Of a stretch of 64,000 nt of DNA, positions 54,631 through 64,000 are shown one piece after another. The notes under the pieces are model-generated. The model was given only the letters and a program-made list of their open reading frames with translations. It had not been told where the DNA came from and did no database searches. Numbering within the stretch: the stretch's first letter is position 1; every line of letters begins with the position of its first letter. The position numbers were made by a program, and so were the translations under genes. Origin of the DNA: Berkiella_A sp963976875 (lineage in GTDB: Bacteria; Pseudomonadota; Gammaproteobacteria; Berkiellales; Berkiellaceae); the NCBI GenBank assembly GCA_963976875.1, contig CAXBML010000014.1:8768-72767 (forward strand). Direction: 5' to 3'.

Positions 54631-57600
54631 ATGAAAAAAAAATTTTCAGAGCGAATTCACAGAGGACAAATGTTATCGGCATTTTTGTTTTGTTTGAAGC
54701 AAAAAGAATTAATGTCTCTTTTGTCAAGTAATGAAGGCGCAGATATCGGTGAGATTATAGGTGCTTCTTCAGTCAATAGGACTCATGCTGATTGTATCTT
54801 CAGAACACTTCAGTCCCTGGGGGTTTTTGAAGAAAGCAAACCAGACCATTTTATTTTTCAGCACAGTATCATAGATAACCTTACTAATATTCCTGATGAA
54901 TTTTTAAAGATACATAATTTACCATTTGAGCAGATGGTCAATGATAAAGTGGCACAAGAATGGTTAGCAAAAAGTCTTGAGTTTATTTACAGTAATACGA
55001 GTACCAATTTATTTGAAAAATACTTAAAAGCAGTCGTATGGGTGCCGCTCGCCCTAATAGGCCATTTTCAGGGGAATGAAGAAAATTGTTCTGTAGATTA
55101 TTCAAATCTTTCTTCTCCTGAGTTATTGAGACTTATTAAAAAAGCTATGCTTGCAGAGGGGTACTTTGAAAGTACAGGATTGCAATCTAGTGCTAAATTC
55201 AGTTTAAATTCTAATGGCAGAACAGCATTTGAAACCATTTTGGGTGATCGCGAAATAAAAGTTACTCGAGAAATTTTGTTGAGTTTAGATGCGTTTAACT
55301 TTAAGCAGTTAAGTATGGCATTTAACAATATCTCTCATAGAAAAAGTCATAATGACTTGATACCAGGTTTATATGATACCTTTGCTGATGAATGGAAAAA
55401 TATCTTGTCTGAGATATTTGATAATGAGAATTTTAATAATCAGCCGAATTATATAGCGGTTCTTAATTGTTATAATAGTATATTTCTATCTGAAATATAC
55501 ATGCACATCAAAAACAGTACGCTCCGAGGTCAGAGGCTCGATGATTTTCCAATAATAGTAATAGGGTCATGTACAGAGACTAAACAGCTCGAAATATTAA
55601 AGAAAAGCTTAGACGTTTTAGGTATCCCAAATGAAACAATACAAGCAGATGCTCGATTTCCTTTACAGTTTGAGAAAAATTTAATCAAGAAAAATTTTAT
55701 AGATGTTGAGAATATTTTATATATCCAAACTCTTTCGTTTCAATCTCTATTTTTGTCGCCACCGTCTGATATCAAATCATTAGCGCGAAAAGAAAAAATC
55801 CCATATACAAATACTGTATATAACCCGTCAGGTAAGAGGATAGTTCCTCATATAGCGCAGCAAAGTCTAGTTGAATACTTTAAAAATTGGCAAAAAACAG
55901 CTACTCGATTTGGTATGATAAGCTTGCTTTTCCATTGTCATCAAGACTCGATGAACAATTGGGGTTGTTCATATTTACAAAGTATTCTTGGCATGAATCT
56001 TTATAGCGCTGAAGATTACATTCTTGCTGCTGCTGAGGCTGGTTTATACTCCGATCGACTGTATTTAAAATCCCATTCTCAATCTCTGACATCACTGTGC
56101 TTTCTACAAAAGCATCGTTTTGATATCCGTCAGGCCGGCGTTGATGACATAATAGCGCTACGTCGATTAGAAAACACTTACCCAGAAAGAATGCGTATAG
56201 ATCAATCCTCTTTATTCGAAAGACTTACTCAGTCACCTGGGTATCAATTTGTATTAGAATTAAATAGCAAGATAGTCGGTGTTTTATATACTCAGCCTAT
56301 AAGCGATATAAAAAATCTGGAGAATGCAAGTTATCAAAATGTAAATTTGCTGTGTGATACAAATGGGAACTTATTGCAGCTCATAAGCATTAATGTTGGT
56401 TTAACTGGTATTGGCTTGGCACATTTGCTTTTAGGGTTTATTCATCAATGGGCAAAGTCACGTTATAAAAACTTAGTAGGCATTACTCGGTGTGCAAGCT
56501 TTACAGGTTCGGCCGAAGAATATGAATCATACGTACATAAAAAAAGCACTGATACACTTCCTGTTGATCCCATTGTTAGAATGCACGTGAGGCATGGGGC
56601 TCAGATTCTCAGTATTGTCAAAAACTATCGCCCCGAAGATATTGCGAATTTAGGAAATGGTATCCTAATAAGATACGATCTTGATGAATTAGACTTAAAA
56701 CAAACTTTCAGATTAAACTCGAGAAAAGAGTCTCACATTGTAGTAGACTTTTCGTCAGCACTTGAAACAACCAGATCAGCTATATTAGCTGTACTAGGTA
56801 AAGCACGTGCCAATGTATATAATGATAATGCTGCTGTGCGTGAAATGGGCCTCACTTCTATTGAGTTAATTGAGTTACAGGCTTTCTTAAACGTCAAGTT
56901 TTCAAGCAACACACCACCATCTTTTTTGTTTAAATATTCTAATGCCACTTCAATTGCAAAATACTTTAGCAAAACAGAAATTTCACCAGAAATATTAGGC
57001 AAGCAAAATACACAACATAAAAAACATAAAAAACAAGCAATTGCTGTTATTGGCATGGATTGCCGCTTTCCTGGTGGGATCAATAGTACAGAGGATTATT
57101 GGTCAGCATTAATTGAAGGTCGTGATTGTATAGATAATTCACCAGTCCACCGCGCATCTCTTTTAGGGTTGTCTCCTGGGGAAAGCTTTCCAAAAGGTGG
57201 CTATATTGATCGTCCTGAATATTTTGATTCAACCTTTTTTAAAATATCTCCCCGTGAAGCTGAAATGATTGATCCTCAGCAACGACAAATATTACAAGTC
57301 AGTTGGGGGGCCATTGAATCGGCTGGGATTAATCCAACGACACTGAATCATACACAAACAGGTATCTATATTGGCGAGTTTACTCATGACTATGAACAAT
57401 TATTATCTAATGCCCATTTAAAGGCATCTGAAGAAGCCTTGTATTCAACTGGCAACTCTGCCGCCGTTACGTCAGGGCGGCTAGCATACGTGTTGGGTAC
57501 CAGAGGGCCTGCTATAACGATTGATACTGCCTGTTCATCCTCACTGGTAGCCATTGATATGGCCTGCAAAGCGTTGCAAAATGGAGAAATTCAGCTAGCC

Positions 57601-60600
57601 ATAGCCGGTGGCGTGAATTTGATTTTTAACCAAGCTTTAACCCGATCTTTTAGTCAAGCTGGTATGCTCTCTCCAGATGGGTATTGTAAAAGTTTTGACG
57701 CCAGGGCAAATGGGTATGTCCGGTCTGAGGGATGTGGTGTTATCATTCTTAAACGCTTGGAAGATGCACAACAAGATAATGATAATATTTTAGCAGTAAT
57801 TCGTGGAACTGCAGTTAATCAAGATGGAGACAGTAACGGCCTGACCGCGCCTAGCATTGATGCACAAGAACAAGTCTATACAAATGCGCTTAAATCTGCA
57901 GGGCTGAACTCGAATGCCATCCAGTACATAGAAGCGCATGGGACTGGCACCCCTTTAGGGGATCCAGTTGAAATGAGTTCTATCCAAAGTATCTACTCCA
58001 ATGATAGAGACTCCGAGTCACCTTTATACATTGGTTCGGTAAAAAGTAATATCGGCCATACTGAGAGCGCTGCAGGGATAGCGGGTGTGATAAAGCTAAT
58101 TTTATCTTTAAAACATAATGTAATTCCAAGAACAATTCATTTTCAGAAGCTTAACTCGCACATAGAGCTTAAACCCTATACTTATATCTGCCATAAGGAT
58201 AATACACCTTGGCCGAGTTCAAAAGAATCTCATTATGCAGCCGTGAGCTCTTTTGGTTTTAGCGGTACTAATGCCCATATAATTATTTCTGAGTCAACCC
58301 AAACACAGAGCGTACCTGAAGAACTAGAAACTGAGATGCCAAAGCTTTTCGTTCTATCTGCAAAGAATCAGGAGCAACTAATTTACTATGCAAAAAACAT
58401 ATATGAATTCATTAGAAAGATAGAAATCAAATCAAAATTGGCGGATTTGGCTTATACACTTCAAATCGGGCGTGAGTCAATGCCCCATAGATTGGCAATA
58501 TTAGCAAACGATAAAGCATCTTTGTTAGAACGGTTAAGTGTATTTGTCAACTCAAGTGGGATATTGTTTGAAAGTTCTTGTAATACAGTTTTTACTGGGC
58601 ACGTTAAAAATAAAATTGCAACTGACGATGTAGATGTGATTGCGTCAAAGCATCAGTTAATACAAACATGGATTAAAAAGGAAAAATATTCGCTGTTATT
58701 AAAATATTGGGCTGAAGGAGAGACAGTTAACTGGTCTGTCTTATATGAACACTTGCCTGATATACAAAGACCCAAAAAAATAAAAATTCCAACTTATCCA
58801 TTTAAAAAAGAGCGCTACTGGTTTGAAGAGGATAGAATAAAAACGATAAACCAGCGGTCACAGCTGCATCCTTTAGTGCATAGTAATGGATCAAATTTAG
58901 ATGAAATAAAATATAGAGCACAGTTCAGCAGCGATGAGTCGTTCTTAAAAGACCATGTGATCCATGATCAAAAAGTATTACCCGGCGTCACCTATTTAGA
59001 GATGGCACGCTTTGCTATCAAAACAGCCTCTCAAGCGGAAGAGCATGGATTAATATTTAAGAATATTATTTGGTCCGAACCGATTATAGTGGCAGAAACC
59101 CACAAGCCCCGTATAGATATAAACCTATACCCTGAAAGCGAAACCCATATCAGTTATGAAATCACCCAAAGTAGCGCAGAGGGTGGAGTACAAGTCCATA
59201 GCCAAGGCTTAGCCTGTTTAAATGTAAGGCCAGATATTGACAATACGACCAGCCTCGCGGCGCTGCAAAAAGTATTTGAAACTCAATCCGTTGATAAAAA
59301 AGCTTTATATGGGGCTTTTGCTCAATCGGGGCTTGAGTACGGCCCGTCTCATCAAGCATTAGAAAGCATTGCAGTTAATCAAGATAAAACAGAAGTGTTG
59401 GCTGAACTTAGGTTGCCCTCTCACCTGAAAGATACCCTGGATGATTATGTGCTGCATCCAAGTATGATGGATGGTGCTCTACAAGCAGCGATTGGTTTAG
59501 GAGATATAGAAGATAAAGTTGTCACCAAAATTCCCTTTGCTTTAGATGAACTCATCATATTAAAACCCTGCACTCAAGCCATGTGGGCCTGGATGCGTTT
59601 TAATCCAAATAGTACTGGTAAGGTTGAAAAGCTGGATATTGATTTAATGGATGCAAGCGGCAACCTTTGCATTCAGCTAAAAGGCTTTAGCTCCAGGGTG
59701 TATGACTCAGCACAAGCGTCTAAGCCTGTGGCAAAAGCAGCAGAAAAGCCGCAAACCTTACTGATTGAGCCGTACTGGCAAGAGCAAGAGGGCGATAAAA
59801 CGGCCAGCGGCACAGAGATTCGATATGCTGAGCATCATGTATGGCTCTATGGTTTTTCTGGACAAGTCGTAAAGCCTTTAACAGAAAAACTGCATCAAGT
59901 GAGTGCTGCGATTAAAGTGGATAGCCTACCGTTTAAAGCGGGAGATTTGGCAAAAAGCTATACCCAAGCGGCAGAGCATTTGTTGACCAAAATAAAAGCG
60001 CTACTTGAGACCAAGCCGAAAGAAAATATCCGGTTACAAGTATTGACCCCCAATACTTCAGCCAAGCAAAGCTTTGCCGGATTATCGGGTCTTTTAAAAA
60101 CAGCCCAGATTGAAAACCCTAAAATACTGGGGCAGCTGATAGGGGTGGATGCCAATAGCCCGGTTGATAGGCTTTTTACAGTCATTCAAGATAATGGCGC
60201 ATTAGTGGATGATGGGGTTATCTATTACCAAGGTGATAAGCGTTTTGTGCAAGGCTTAAAAGAGGTGGGTGTCGTAGAGGATAAGCCACACACTATCCCG
60301 TTTAAAGACCAAGGGGTTTATTTGCTTACGGGTGGCTTAGGCGGCTTAGGATTGATCTTTGCCAAAGAGGTGGCCCAAAAAGTCAAAAGCCCAACCTTAA
60401 TCCTCACCGGTCGTCGTGAGCTGGATGGCAGTTTAAAAGAGAAGGTTCAAGCGCTGACTGATTTAGGGGCTGTGGTGGATTATCAATCGGTGGACATCAC
60501 AGATACTGAGGCGGTGCGTGAATTAATAAAACAAGGGGCAGAAAAGCATGCGCCACTACAAGGGATAATTCATAGCGCGGGTATCATTCAAGATAACTTT

Positions 60601-63600
60601 ATTATTAACAAATCAGTTGATGAGCTAAGAGCGGTTTTGGCGCCCAAAGTGTCTGGCCTTATTCATTTAGATAAAGCCACACAACAACTAACCAGTCTTG
60701 AGTTTATGGTGGTGTTCTCATCCACGGCCGGGGTGATGGGCAATATCGGTCAGGCCGACTACGCTGCAGCTAACAGTTTTATGGATTACTATGTGACGTA
60801 TCGTAACGAACTGGTGGCAGATAAAAAGCGTTTTGGTCATACGCTATCTATTAACTGGCCGTTATGGCAACAAGGTGGGATGGATGTTGATGATGCTTCG
60901 CAAGCCATGATGCGTGAGCAGTTTGGCTTTGAGCCATTAAAGACGGACAAAGGACTTGCTAGTTTTTATCAATGTTTGTCTAAGGTGACTATATCCCAGA
61001 TATTAATTATAAATGGCAATGTGAGCAAAATAAAAGCACTTGTCTTTAATAAAGTGCAGCCGTCCCAGTTTACACCGGTTCTGGTTGATGTAGACAAAGC
61101 ATTACTACTCGAAAAGACTCAGTATAAACTAACGACGCTATTCGTTAAAGCTCTGAAAATTCCATTAGAGGCACTTGACCCAGATGAGCACTTTGAAAGC
61201 TATGGTGTAGGCTCAATAACCATTGTTAGTGTCAACGCAGCACTTGATATAGTATTCCCTCAAGCACCTAAGACGTTGTTATTTGAGTATAATACCATCA
61301 ATAAATTAGCAAAATATTTTACAGCGGAGCATGCCGCTGATTGTGCTGCTTGGGTTGGTCTAACGCAAAAAATCAAAGTGCCTAAACCTAATACTCACTC
61401 TGTGACAGAGCCGCCTAAAGCGCTCAAAAGCTTGAAATCCGAACATCAGTCTAGTCAAGCGCGATTTATTGTGCCTGGCATAAATGAAAAAATAGCCATT
61501 ATTGGTTTGAGTGGAAAATACCCTCAGGCAAAATGTTTAGAGGAATTTTGGGAAAATTTAAAGCAAGGCAAAGACTGTATTGGCGAAATCCCAGGGGACA
61601 GGTGGCCTTTAGAGGACTTTTATCTGCCTGATAAAATATTGGCTTCTTCAAGCGGAAAAAGCTATAGCAAATGGGGTGGATTTATCGAAGGGTTTGCTGA
61701 TTTTGATCCCATGTTCTTTGGGATCTCACCCAGAGAAGCGCTCAATCTAGACCCACAAGAGCGCTTGTTTTTAGAATATTGTTGGCTAGCTATTGAAGAT
61801 GCAGGTTATACCCGTAAACAATTAAAAATTCAGCATGCTGGTAAAGTGGGGGTTTTTGCAGGAATCACTAAAACGGGTTATGAGCTTTATGGGCCAGAAG
61901 CTTCTGCTCAGGGCATAAAAGCATTTCCTCACACCTCATTTAGTTCTGTGGCCAACCGAGTTTCTTATGTTCTAGATTTGCATGGCCCTAGTATGCCAAT
62001 TGATACCATGTGTTCATCCTCGCTCACTGCGATTCATGAAGCCTGCCAAAGCTTGAAATATGGGCAGTGTGATGTAGCCATAGCTGGAGGCGTCAATCTT
62101 TATTTGCATCCCTCAACTTATGTAGCTTTGTGTGCTCAACTAATGCTATCTGAGGATGGCAAGTGTTATAGTTTTGGCAAGGGGGGCAATGGCTTTGTGC
62201 CGGGTGAAGGTGTTGGGGTATTGATACTTAAGCCTCTTTCTAAGGCGATTGAAGAGAATGACAGGATTTATGGCGTTATTCGAAGTACGAATATCAATCA
62301 TGCAGGCAAAACTAATGGCTATACTGTGCCCAGCCCAAGAGCACAAGGAGCACTCATTAAAAATGCACTATTAAAAGCGGGGCTTGATGGTCGTGCTATT
62401 AGCTATATAGAAGCTCATGGCACAGGAACTGAGTTGGGTGATCCTATTGAGATTGAAGGGCTTAAGCAAGCCTTGTCGTTTCCTGGCGACATAAATTCTC
62501 AATGCATGCTAGGTTCAGTTAAGTCTAATATTGGACACTTAGAGGCTGCCGCAGGTATTGCAGGTATAACCAAAATATTACTGCAAATGCGGCATAAAAA
62601 AATTGCCCCTTCTTTACATTCAACAACGCTTAATCCAAATATTGATTTTGATAGCAGCCCTTTTAGGGTTAATCAGCAGCTTTGCGATTGGGTAGAGCCG
62701 GTGGTAGAAGGGCGACGTTATCCTCGTATTGCCGGAGTTTCTTCATTTGGAGCGGGTGGCAGTAATGCTCATGTGATTATAGAGGAGTATGCAACTAAAG
62801 TATCTAGCAATATACCTGTTGCATTCCATGAGGAAGCAACTCCTTTTATTCTAGTTTTATCCACCAAAAATACTGCCACTCTTCGTGAATATGTAGATGC
62901 ATTGTTAGAGGCTGTGAAGGTTCAGAAGGGTATACTTAAGCATAAAAATAAGGAAAGTGGCGCAGAGCATGTTTATCTAAGAGATTTGAGCTACACGCTT
63001 CAGGTAGGGCGAGAAAGTTTTGAAACGCGGATGGCGGTGATGGCGAGCTCAATCTCAGAGCTTGTTGAAAAACTTAATTTTTATCTAACAAACGCGAGAA
63101 ATAAGAATAGTTCACATATTGAAAATATTTATTTTAGTGAGACAAATAAAAATAAAGAAATACTTTCTATGTTTTCAAGCGATGGAGCGCTTCAAGAAGC
63201 CTTAGACAAATGGATTGCGACAAAAAATTATAAAAAATTGATAAGCCTTTGGGTCAAGGGGCTTGATTTTGATTGGCGAAAACTGTATGAATCTTACCCC
63301 AAAAATACATACCCTCAACGTATAGGTGCGCCAACATACCCTTTCGATAAGCAAAGGTTTTGGCTTGAGAGTTTACTTGAAGTTGATAGTGTTTCTGAGC
63401 TTTATAATCAGAAAGCAAGAAACAATAGTGCGGTCAAGAAGCAAGCGACACTGCATCCTTTTATTCATGAGAACTTGTCCGATATAAATGAGCTAAGATT
63501 TAGCGCACACTTTAGCGGAGAAGAACTCTTTTTAAAAGACCACTTGGTTCAAGGTCAAAAGGTTTTACCCGGTGTGGCTTATTTAGAGATGGCGCGGTTT

Positions 63601-64000
63601 AGTCTGCAGCAAGCTATGCGCGAGTCTTTTGAAAATATTCGTTTAAGCCATATTGTGTGGGCAACCCCTGTGGTGGTGACCGATGCGCAAGCGGTCACGA
63701 TTGAGATAAGTCTGTATCCTGAAAGTGATGAAGCTGTCAGCTTTGAAATTACCCAAGGGGAAGAGGGTGAAGGTCAAGAGCAAGAGCGAATTATTCATAG
63801 CCAGGGTGTGGCGCGGTTTAATGTAGAATCTGGTGTTCAAAGCGCCGTGGATTTCTCTGAGCTGAAACAGTCCCATAATAAACAAGCTATGGATAAAAAG
63901 GCTTTATATGAGGCTTTTGCCCAAGCGGGGCTTGAGTATGGCCCGTCTCATCAAGCATTAGAAAGCCTTATGGTGAATCAAGATAAAACAGAAGTGTTGG
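54631..64000 (+). CDS. Trans-AT polyketide synthase with GNAT loading module (partial)
   Basis: The frame stays open from the ATG at 54631 past the window end, over 3120 residues. Domains: 1-490, a winged-helix-like start and a methyltransferase-like or adaptor region without a clear SAM motif; 497-686, GNAT; ACP with Ser743; KS1 802-1235 with Cys968, His1103, His1143; DH1 about 1413-1690 with His1442, Asp1614, Gln1618; KR about 1890-2090 with GGLGGLG, Ser2030, Tyr2044, Asn2048; ACP with Ser2195; KS2 from 2285 with Cys2461, His2596, His2636; DH2 from about 2950 with His2971. No AT domain is seen, so it is of the trans-AT type. GNAT loading modules (curacin, pederin) give an acetyl starter, so the first module should make a crotonyl-like unit. 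In DH1 the Gly of HxxxGxxxxP is Asp1446; DH2 keeps Gly2975. The segment 59.0-60.95 kb is visibly richer in GC. Confidence 0.95.
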   Translation, partial: MKKKFSERIHRGQMLSAFLFCLKQKELMSLLSSNEGADIGEIIGASSVNRTHADCIFRTLQSLGVFEESKPDHFIFQHSIIDNLTNIPDEFLKIHNLPFEQMVNDKVAQEWLAKSLEFIYSNTSTNLFEKYLKAVVWVPLALIGHFQGNEENCSVDYSNLSSPELLRLIKKAMLAEGYFESTGLQSSAKFSLNSNGRTAFETILGDREIKVTREILLSLDAFNFKQLSMAFNNISHRKSHNDLIPGLYDTFADEWKNILSEIFDNENFNNQPNYIAVLNCYNSIFLSEIYMHIKNSTLRGQRLDDFPIIVIGSCTETKQLEILKKSLDVLGIPNETIQADARFPLQFEKNLIKKNFIDVENILYIQTLSFQSLFLSPPSDIKSLARKEKIPYTNTVYNPSGKRIVPHIAQQSLVEYFKNWQKTATRFGMISLLFHCHQDSMNNWGCSYLQSILGMNLYSAEDYILAAAEAGLYSDRLYLKSHSQSLTSLCFLQKHRFDIRQAGVDDIIALRRLENTYPERMRIDQSSLFERLTQSPGYQFVLELNSKIVGVLYTQPISDIKNLENASYQNVNLLCDTNGNLLQLISINVGLTGIGLAHLLLGFIHQWAKSRYKNLVGITRCASFTGSAEEYESYVHKKSTDTLPVDPIVRMHVRHGAQILSIVKNYRPEDIANLGNGILIRYDLDELDLKQTFRLNSRKESHIVVDFSSALETTRSAILAVLGKARANVYNDNAAVREMGLTSIELIELQAFLNVKFSSNTPPSFLFKYSNATSIAKYFSKTEISPEILGKQNTQHKKHKKQAIAVIGMDCRFPGGINSTEDYWSALIEGRDCIDNSPVHRASLLGLSPGESFPKGGYIDRPEYFDSTFFKISPREAEMIDPQQRQILQVSWGAIESAGINPTTLNHTQTGIYIGEFTHDYEQLLSNAHLKASEEALYSTGNSAAVTSGRLAYVLGTRGPAITIDTACSSSLVAIDMACKALQNGEIQLAIAGGVNLIFNQALTRSFSQAGMLSPDGYCKSFDARANGYVRSEGCGVIILKRLEDAQQDNDNILAVIRGTAVNQDGDSNGLTAPSIDAQEQVYTNALKSAGLNSNAIQYIEAHGTGTPLGDPVEMSSIQSIYSNDRDSESPLYIGSVKSNIGHTESAAGIAGVIKLILSLKHNVIPRTIHFQKLNSHIELKPYTYICHKDNTPWPSSKESHYAAVSSFGFSGTNAHIIISESTQTQSVPEELETEMPKLFVLSAKNQEQLIYYAKNIYEFIRKIEIKSKLADLAYTLQIGRESMPHRLAILANDKASLLERLSVFVNSSGILFESSCNTVFTGHVKNKIATDDVDVIASKHQLIQTWIKKEKYSLLLKYWAEGETVNWSVLYEHLPDIQRPKKIKIPTYPFKKERYWFEEDRIKTINQRSQLHPLVHSNGSNLDEIKYRAQFSSDESFLKDHVIHDQKVLPGVTYLEMARFAIKTASQAEEHGLIFKNIIWSEPIIVAETHKPRIDINLYPESETHISYEITQSSAEGGVQVHSQGLACLNVRPDIDNTTSLAALQKVFETQSVDKKALYGAFAQSGLEYGPSHQALESIAVNQDKTEVLAELRLPSHLKDTLDDYVLHPSMMDGALQAAIGLGDIEDKVVTKIPFALDELIILKPCTQAMWAWMRFNPNSTGKVEKLDIDLMDASGNLCIQLKGFSSRVYDSAQASKPVAKAAEKPQTLLIEPYWQEQEGDKTASGTEIRYAEHHVWLYGFSGQVVKPLTEKLHQVSAAIKVDSLPFKAGDLAKSYTQAAEHLLTKIKALLETKPKENIRLQVLTPNTSAKQSFAGLSGLLKTAQIENPKILGQLIGVDANSPVDRLFTVIQDNGALVDDGVIYYQGDKRFVQGLKEVGVVEDKPHTIPFKDQGVYLLTGGLGGLGLIFAKEVAQKVKSPTLILTGRRELDGSLKEKVQALTDLGAVVDYQSVDITDTEAVRELIKQGAEKHAPLQGIIHSAGIIQDNFIINKSVDELRAVLAPKVSGLIHLDKATQQLTSLEFMVVFSSTAGVMGNIGQADYAAANSFMDYYVTYRNELVADKKRFGHTLSINWPLWQQGGMDVDDASQAMMREQFGFEPLKTDKGLASFYQCLSKVTISQILIINGNVSKIKALVFNKVQPSQFTPVLVDVDKALLLEKTQYKLTTLFVKALKIPLEALDPDEHFESYGVGSITIVSVNAALDIVFPQAPKTLLFEYNTINKLAKYFTAEHAADCAAWVGLTQKIKVPKPNTHSVTEPPKALKSLKSEHQSSQARFIVPGINEKIAIIGLSGKYPQAKCLEEFWENLKQGKDCIGEIPGDRWPLEDFYLPDKILASSSGKSYSKWGGFIEGFADFDPMFFGISPREALNLDPQERLFLEYCWLAIEDAGYTRKQLKIQHAGKVGVFAGITKTGYELYGPEASAQGIKAFPHTSFSSVANRVSYVLDLHGPSMPIDTMCSSSLTAIHEACQSLKYGQCDVAIAGGVNLYLHPSTYVALCAQLMLSEDGKCYSFGKGGNGFVPGEGVGVLILKPLSKAIEENDRIYGVIRSTNINHAGKTNGYTVPSPRAQGALIKNALLKAGLDGRAISYIEAHGTGTELGDPIEIEGLKQALSFPGDINSQCMLGSVKSNIGHLEAAAGIAGITKILLQMRHKKIAPSLHSTTLNPNIDFDSSPFRVNQQLCDWVEPVVEGRRYPRIAGVSSFGAGGSNAHVIIEEYATKVSSNIPVAFHEEATPFILVLSTKNTATLREYVDALLEAVKVQKGILKHKNKESGAEHVYLRDLSYTLQVGRESFETRMAVMASSISELVEKLNFYLTNARNKNSSHIENIYFSETNKNKEILSMFSSDGALQEALDKWIATKNYKKLISLWVKGLDFDWRKLYESYPKNTYPQRIGAPTYPFDKQRFWLESLLEVDSVSELYNQKARNNSAVKKQATLHPFIHENLSDINELRFSAHFSGEELFLKDHLVQGQKVLPGVAYLEMARFSLQQAMRESFENIRLSHIVWATPVVVTDAQAVTIEISLYPESDEAVSFEITQGEEGEGQEQERIIHSQGVARFNVESGVQSAVDFSELKQSHNKQAMDKKALYEAFAQAGLEYGPSHQALESLMVNQDKTEVL
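59293..59401 (+). repeat. Near-identical DNA in DH1, copy 1
   Basis: 109 bases inside DH1 that match 63892-64000 in DH2 with about ten differences by eye, including 30 identical bases around GGCCCGTCTCATCAAGCATT. The encoded core is LEYGPSHQALES in both. Confidence 0.8.
63892..64000 (+). repeat. Near-identical DNA in DH2, copy 2
   Basis: Second copy of the repeat at 59293-59401, cut by the window end, so its full length is unknown. Confidence 0.8.

Noticed and set aside
59162..63885. Several minus-strand open frames opposite the synthase
   Set aside because: All are short shadows of the giant plus-strand gene and have no start signals.

Overview
The window is low-GC DNA from a gammaproteobacterium. 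The block miaB, ybeZ/phoH, ybeY, corC, lnt at the left end (minus strand, 25-5513) is the classical gammaproteobacterial gene order. What follows is a long set of genes that look like proteins aimed at a eukaryotic host: a PPM-type phosphatase, a Fic protein, a sphingosine-1-phosphate-lyase-like enzyme, a DXD glycosyltransferase, and coiled-coil or repeat proteins with charged tails. That mix suggests a host-associated relative of Legionella, Coxiella or Berkiella. The assignment is inference from gene content; no rRNA, tRNA or CRISPR array was seen.

Layout. (1) 25-5513: housekeeping operon; the first in-frame ATG of miaB lies after an essential cysteine, so a non-ATG start (ATT at 5513-5511) is likely. 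(2) 5.7-29.9 kb: accessory region. It holds the PPM and Fic proteins, a decayed patch with fragments of fic and of an MFS gene, an AbiE toxin-antitoxin pair with a clear operator and bracketed by a short direct repeat, an MFS exporter, a LOG-family protein, an S1P-lyase-like enzyme, an aminoglycoside adenylyltransferase, several unrecognised proteins, a HAD-like protein with repeats, a glycosyltransferase and a gene broken by one TAA codon. (3) 30.0-37.9 kb: a three-gene unit (aspartoacylase-like, MFS, PhzF), a TPMT, small unknowns and a DCC-DUF4166 fusion. (4) 38.2-43.1 kb: an IS6-family remnant, then nested insertion sequences (an IS66-like element with perfect 8-bp target duplication inside an IS3-family element, next to a fragment of another IS3 copy). 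(5) 39.0-39.7 kb and 43.6 kb to the end: a trans-AT polyketide biosynthetic cluster cut by the right edge.

The polyketide system. A Sfp-type phosphopantetheinyl transferase, a receiver-like regulator, a type II thioesterase, a stand-alone malonyl transferase, an AccD homologue, an inverted crotonase, a PfaD-type enoyl reductase, and a full beta-branching (HMG-CoA-synthase) cassette (KS with Cys replaced by Ser, HCS, ECH1, ECH2, ACP) precede a giant synthase open from 54631 past the window end (over 3120 residues). Its order is methyltransferase-like/adaptor region, GNAT, ACP, KS, DH, KR, ACP, KS, DH and so on, with no AT domain. The prediction is a polyketide started from an acetyl unit by a GNAT loading module, extended with malonyl units supplied in trans, and carrying at least one beta-alkyl branch. 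This is the most interesting system in the window: a pederin/onnamide/bryostatin-style assembly line in what looks like a host-associated Legionellales-type genome, close to a large set of effector-like genes.
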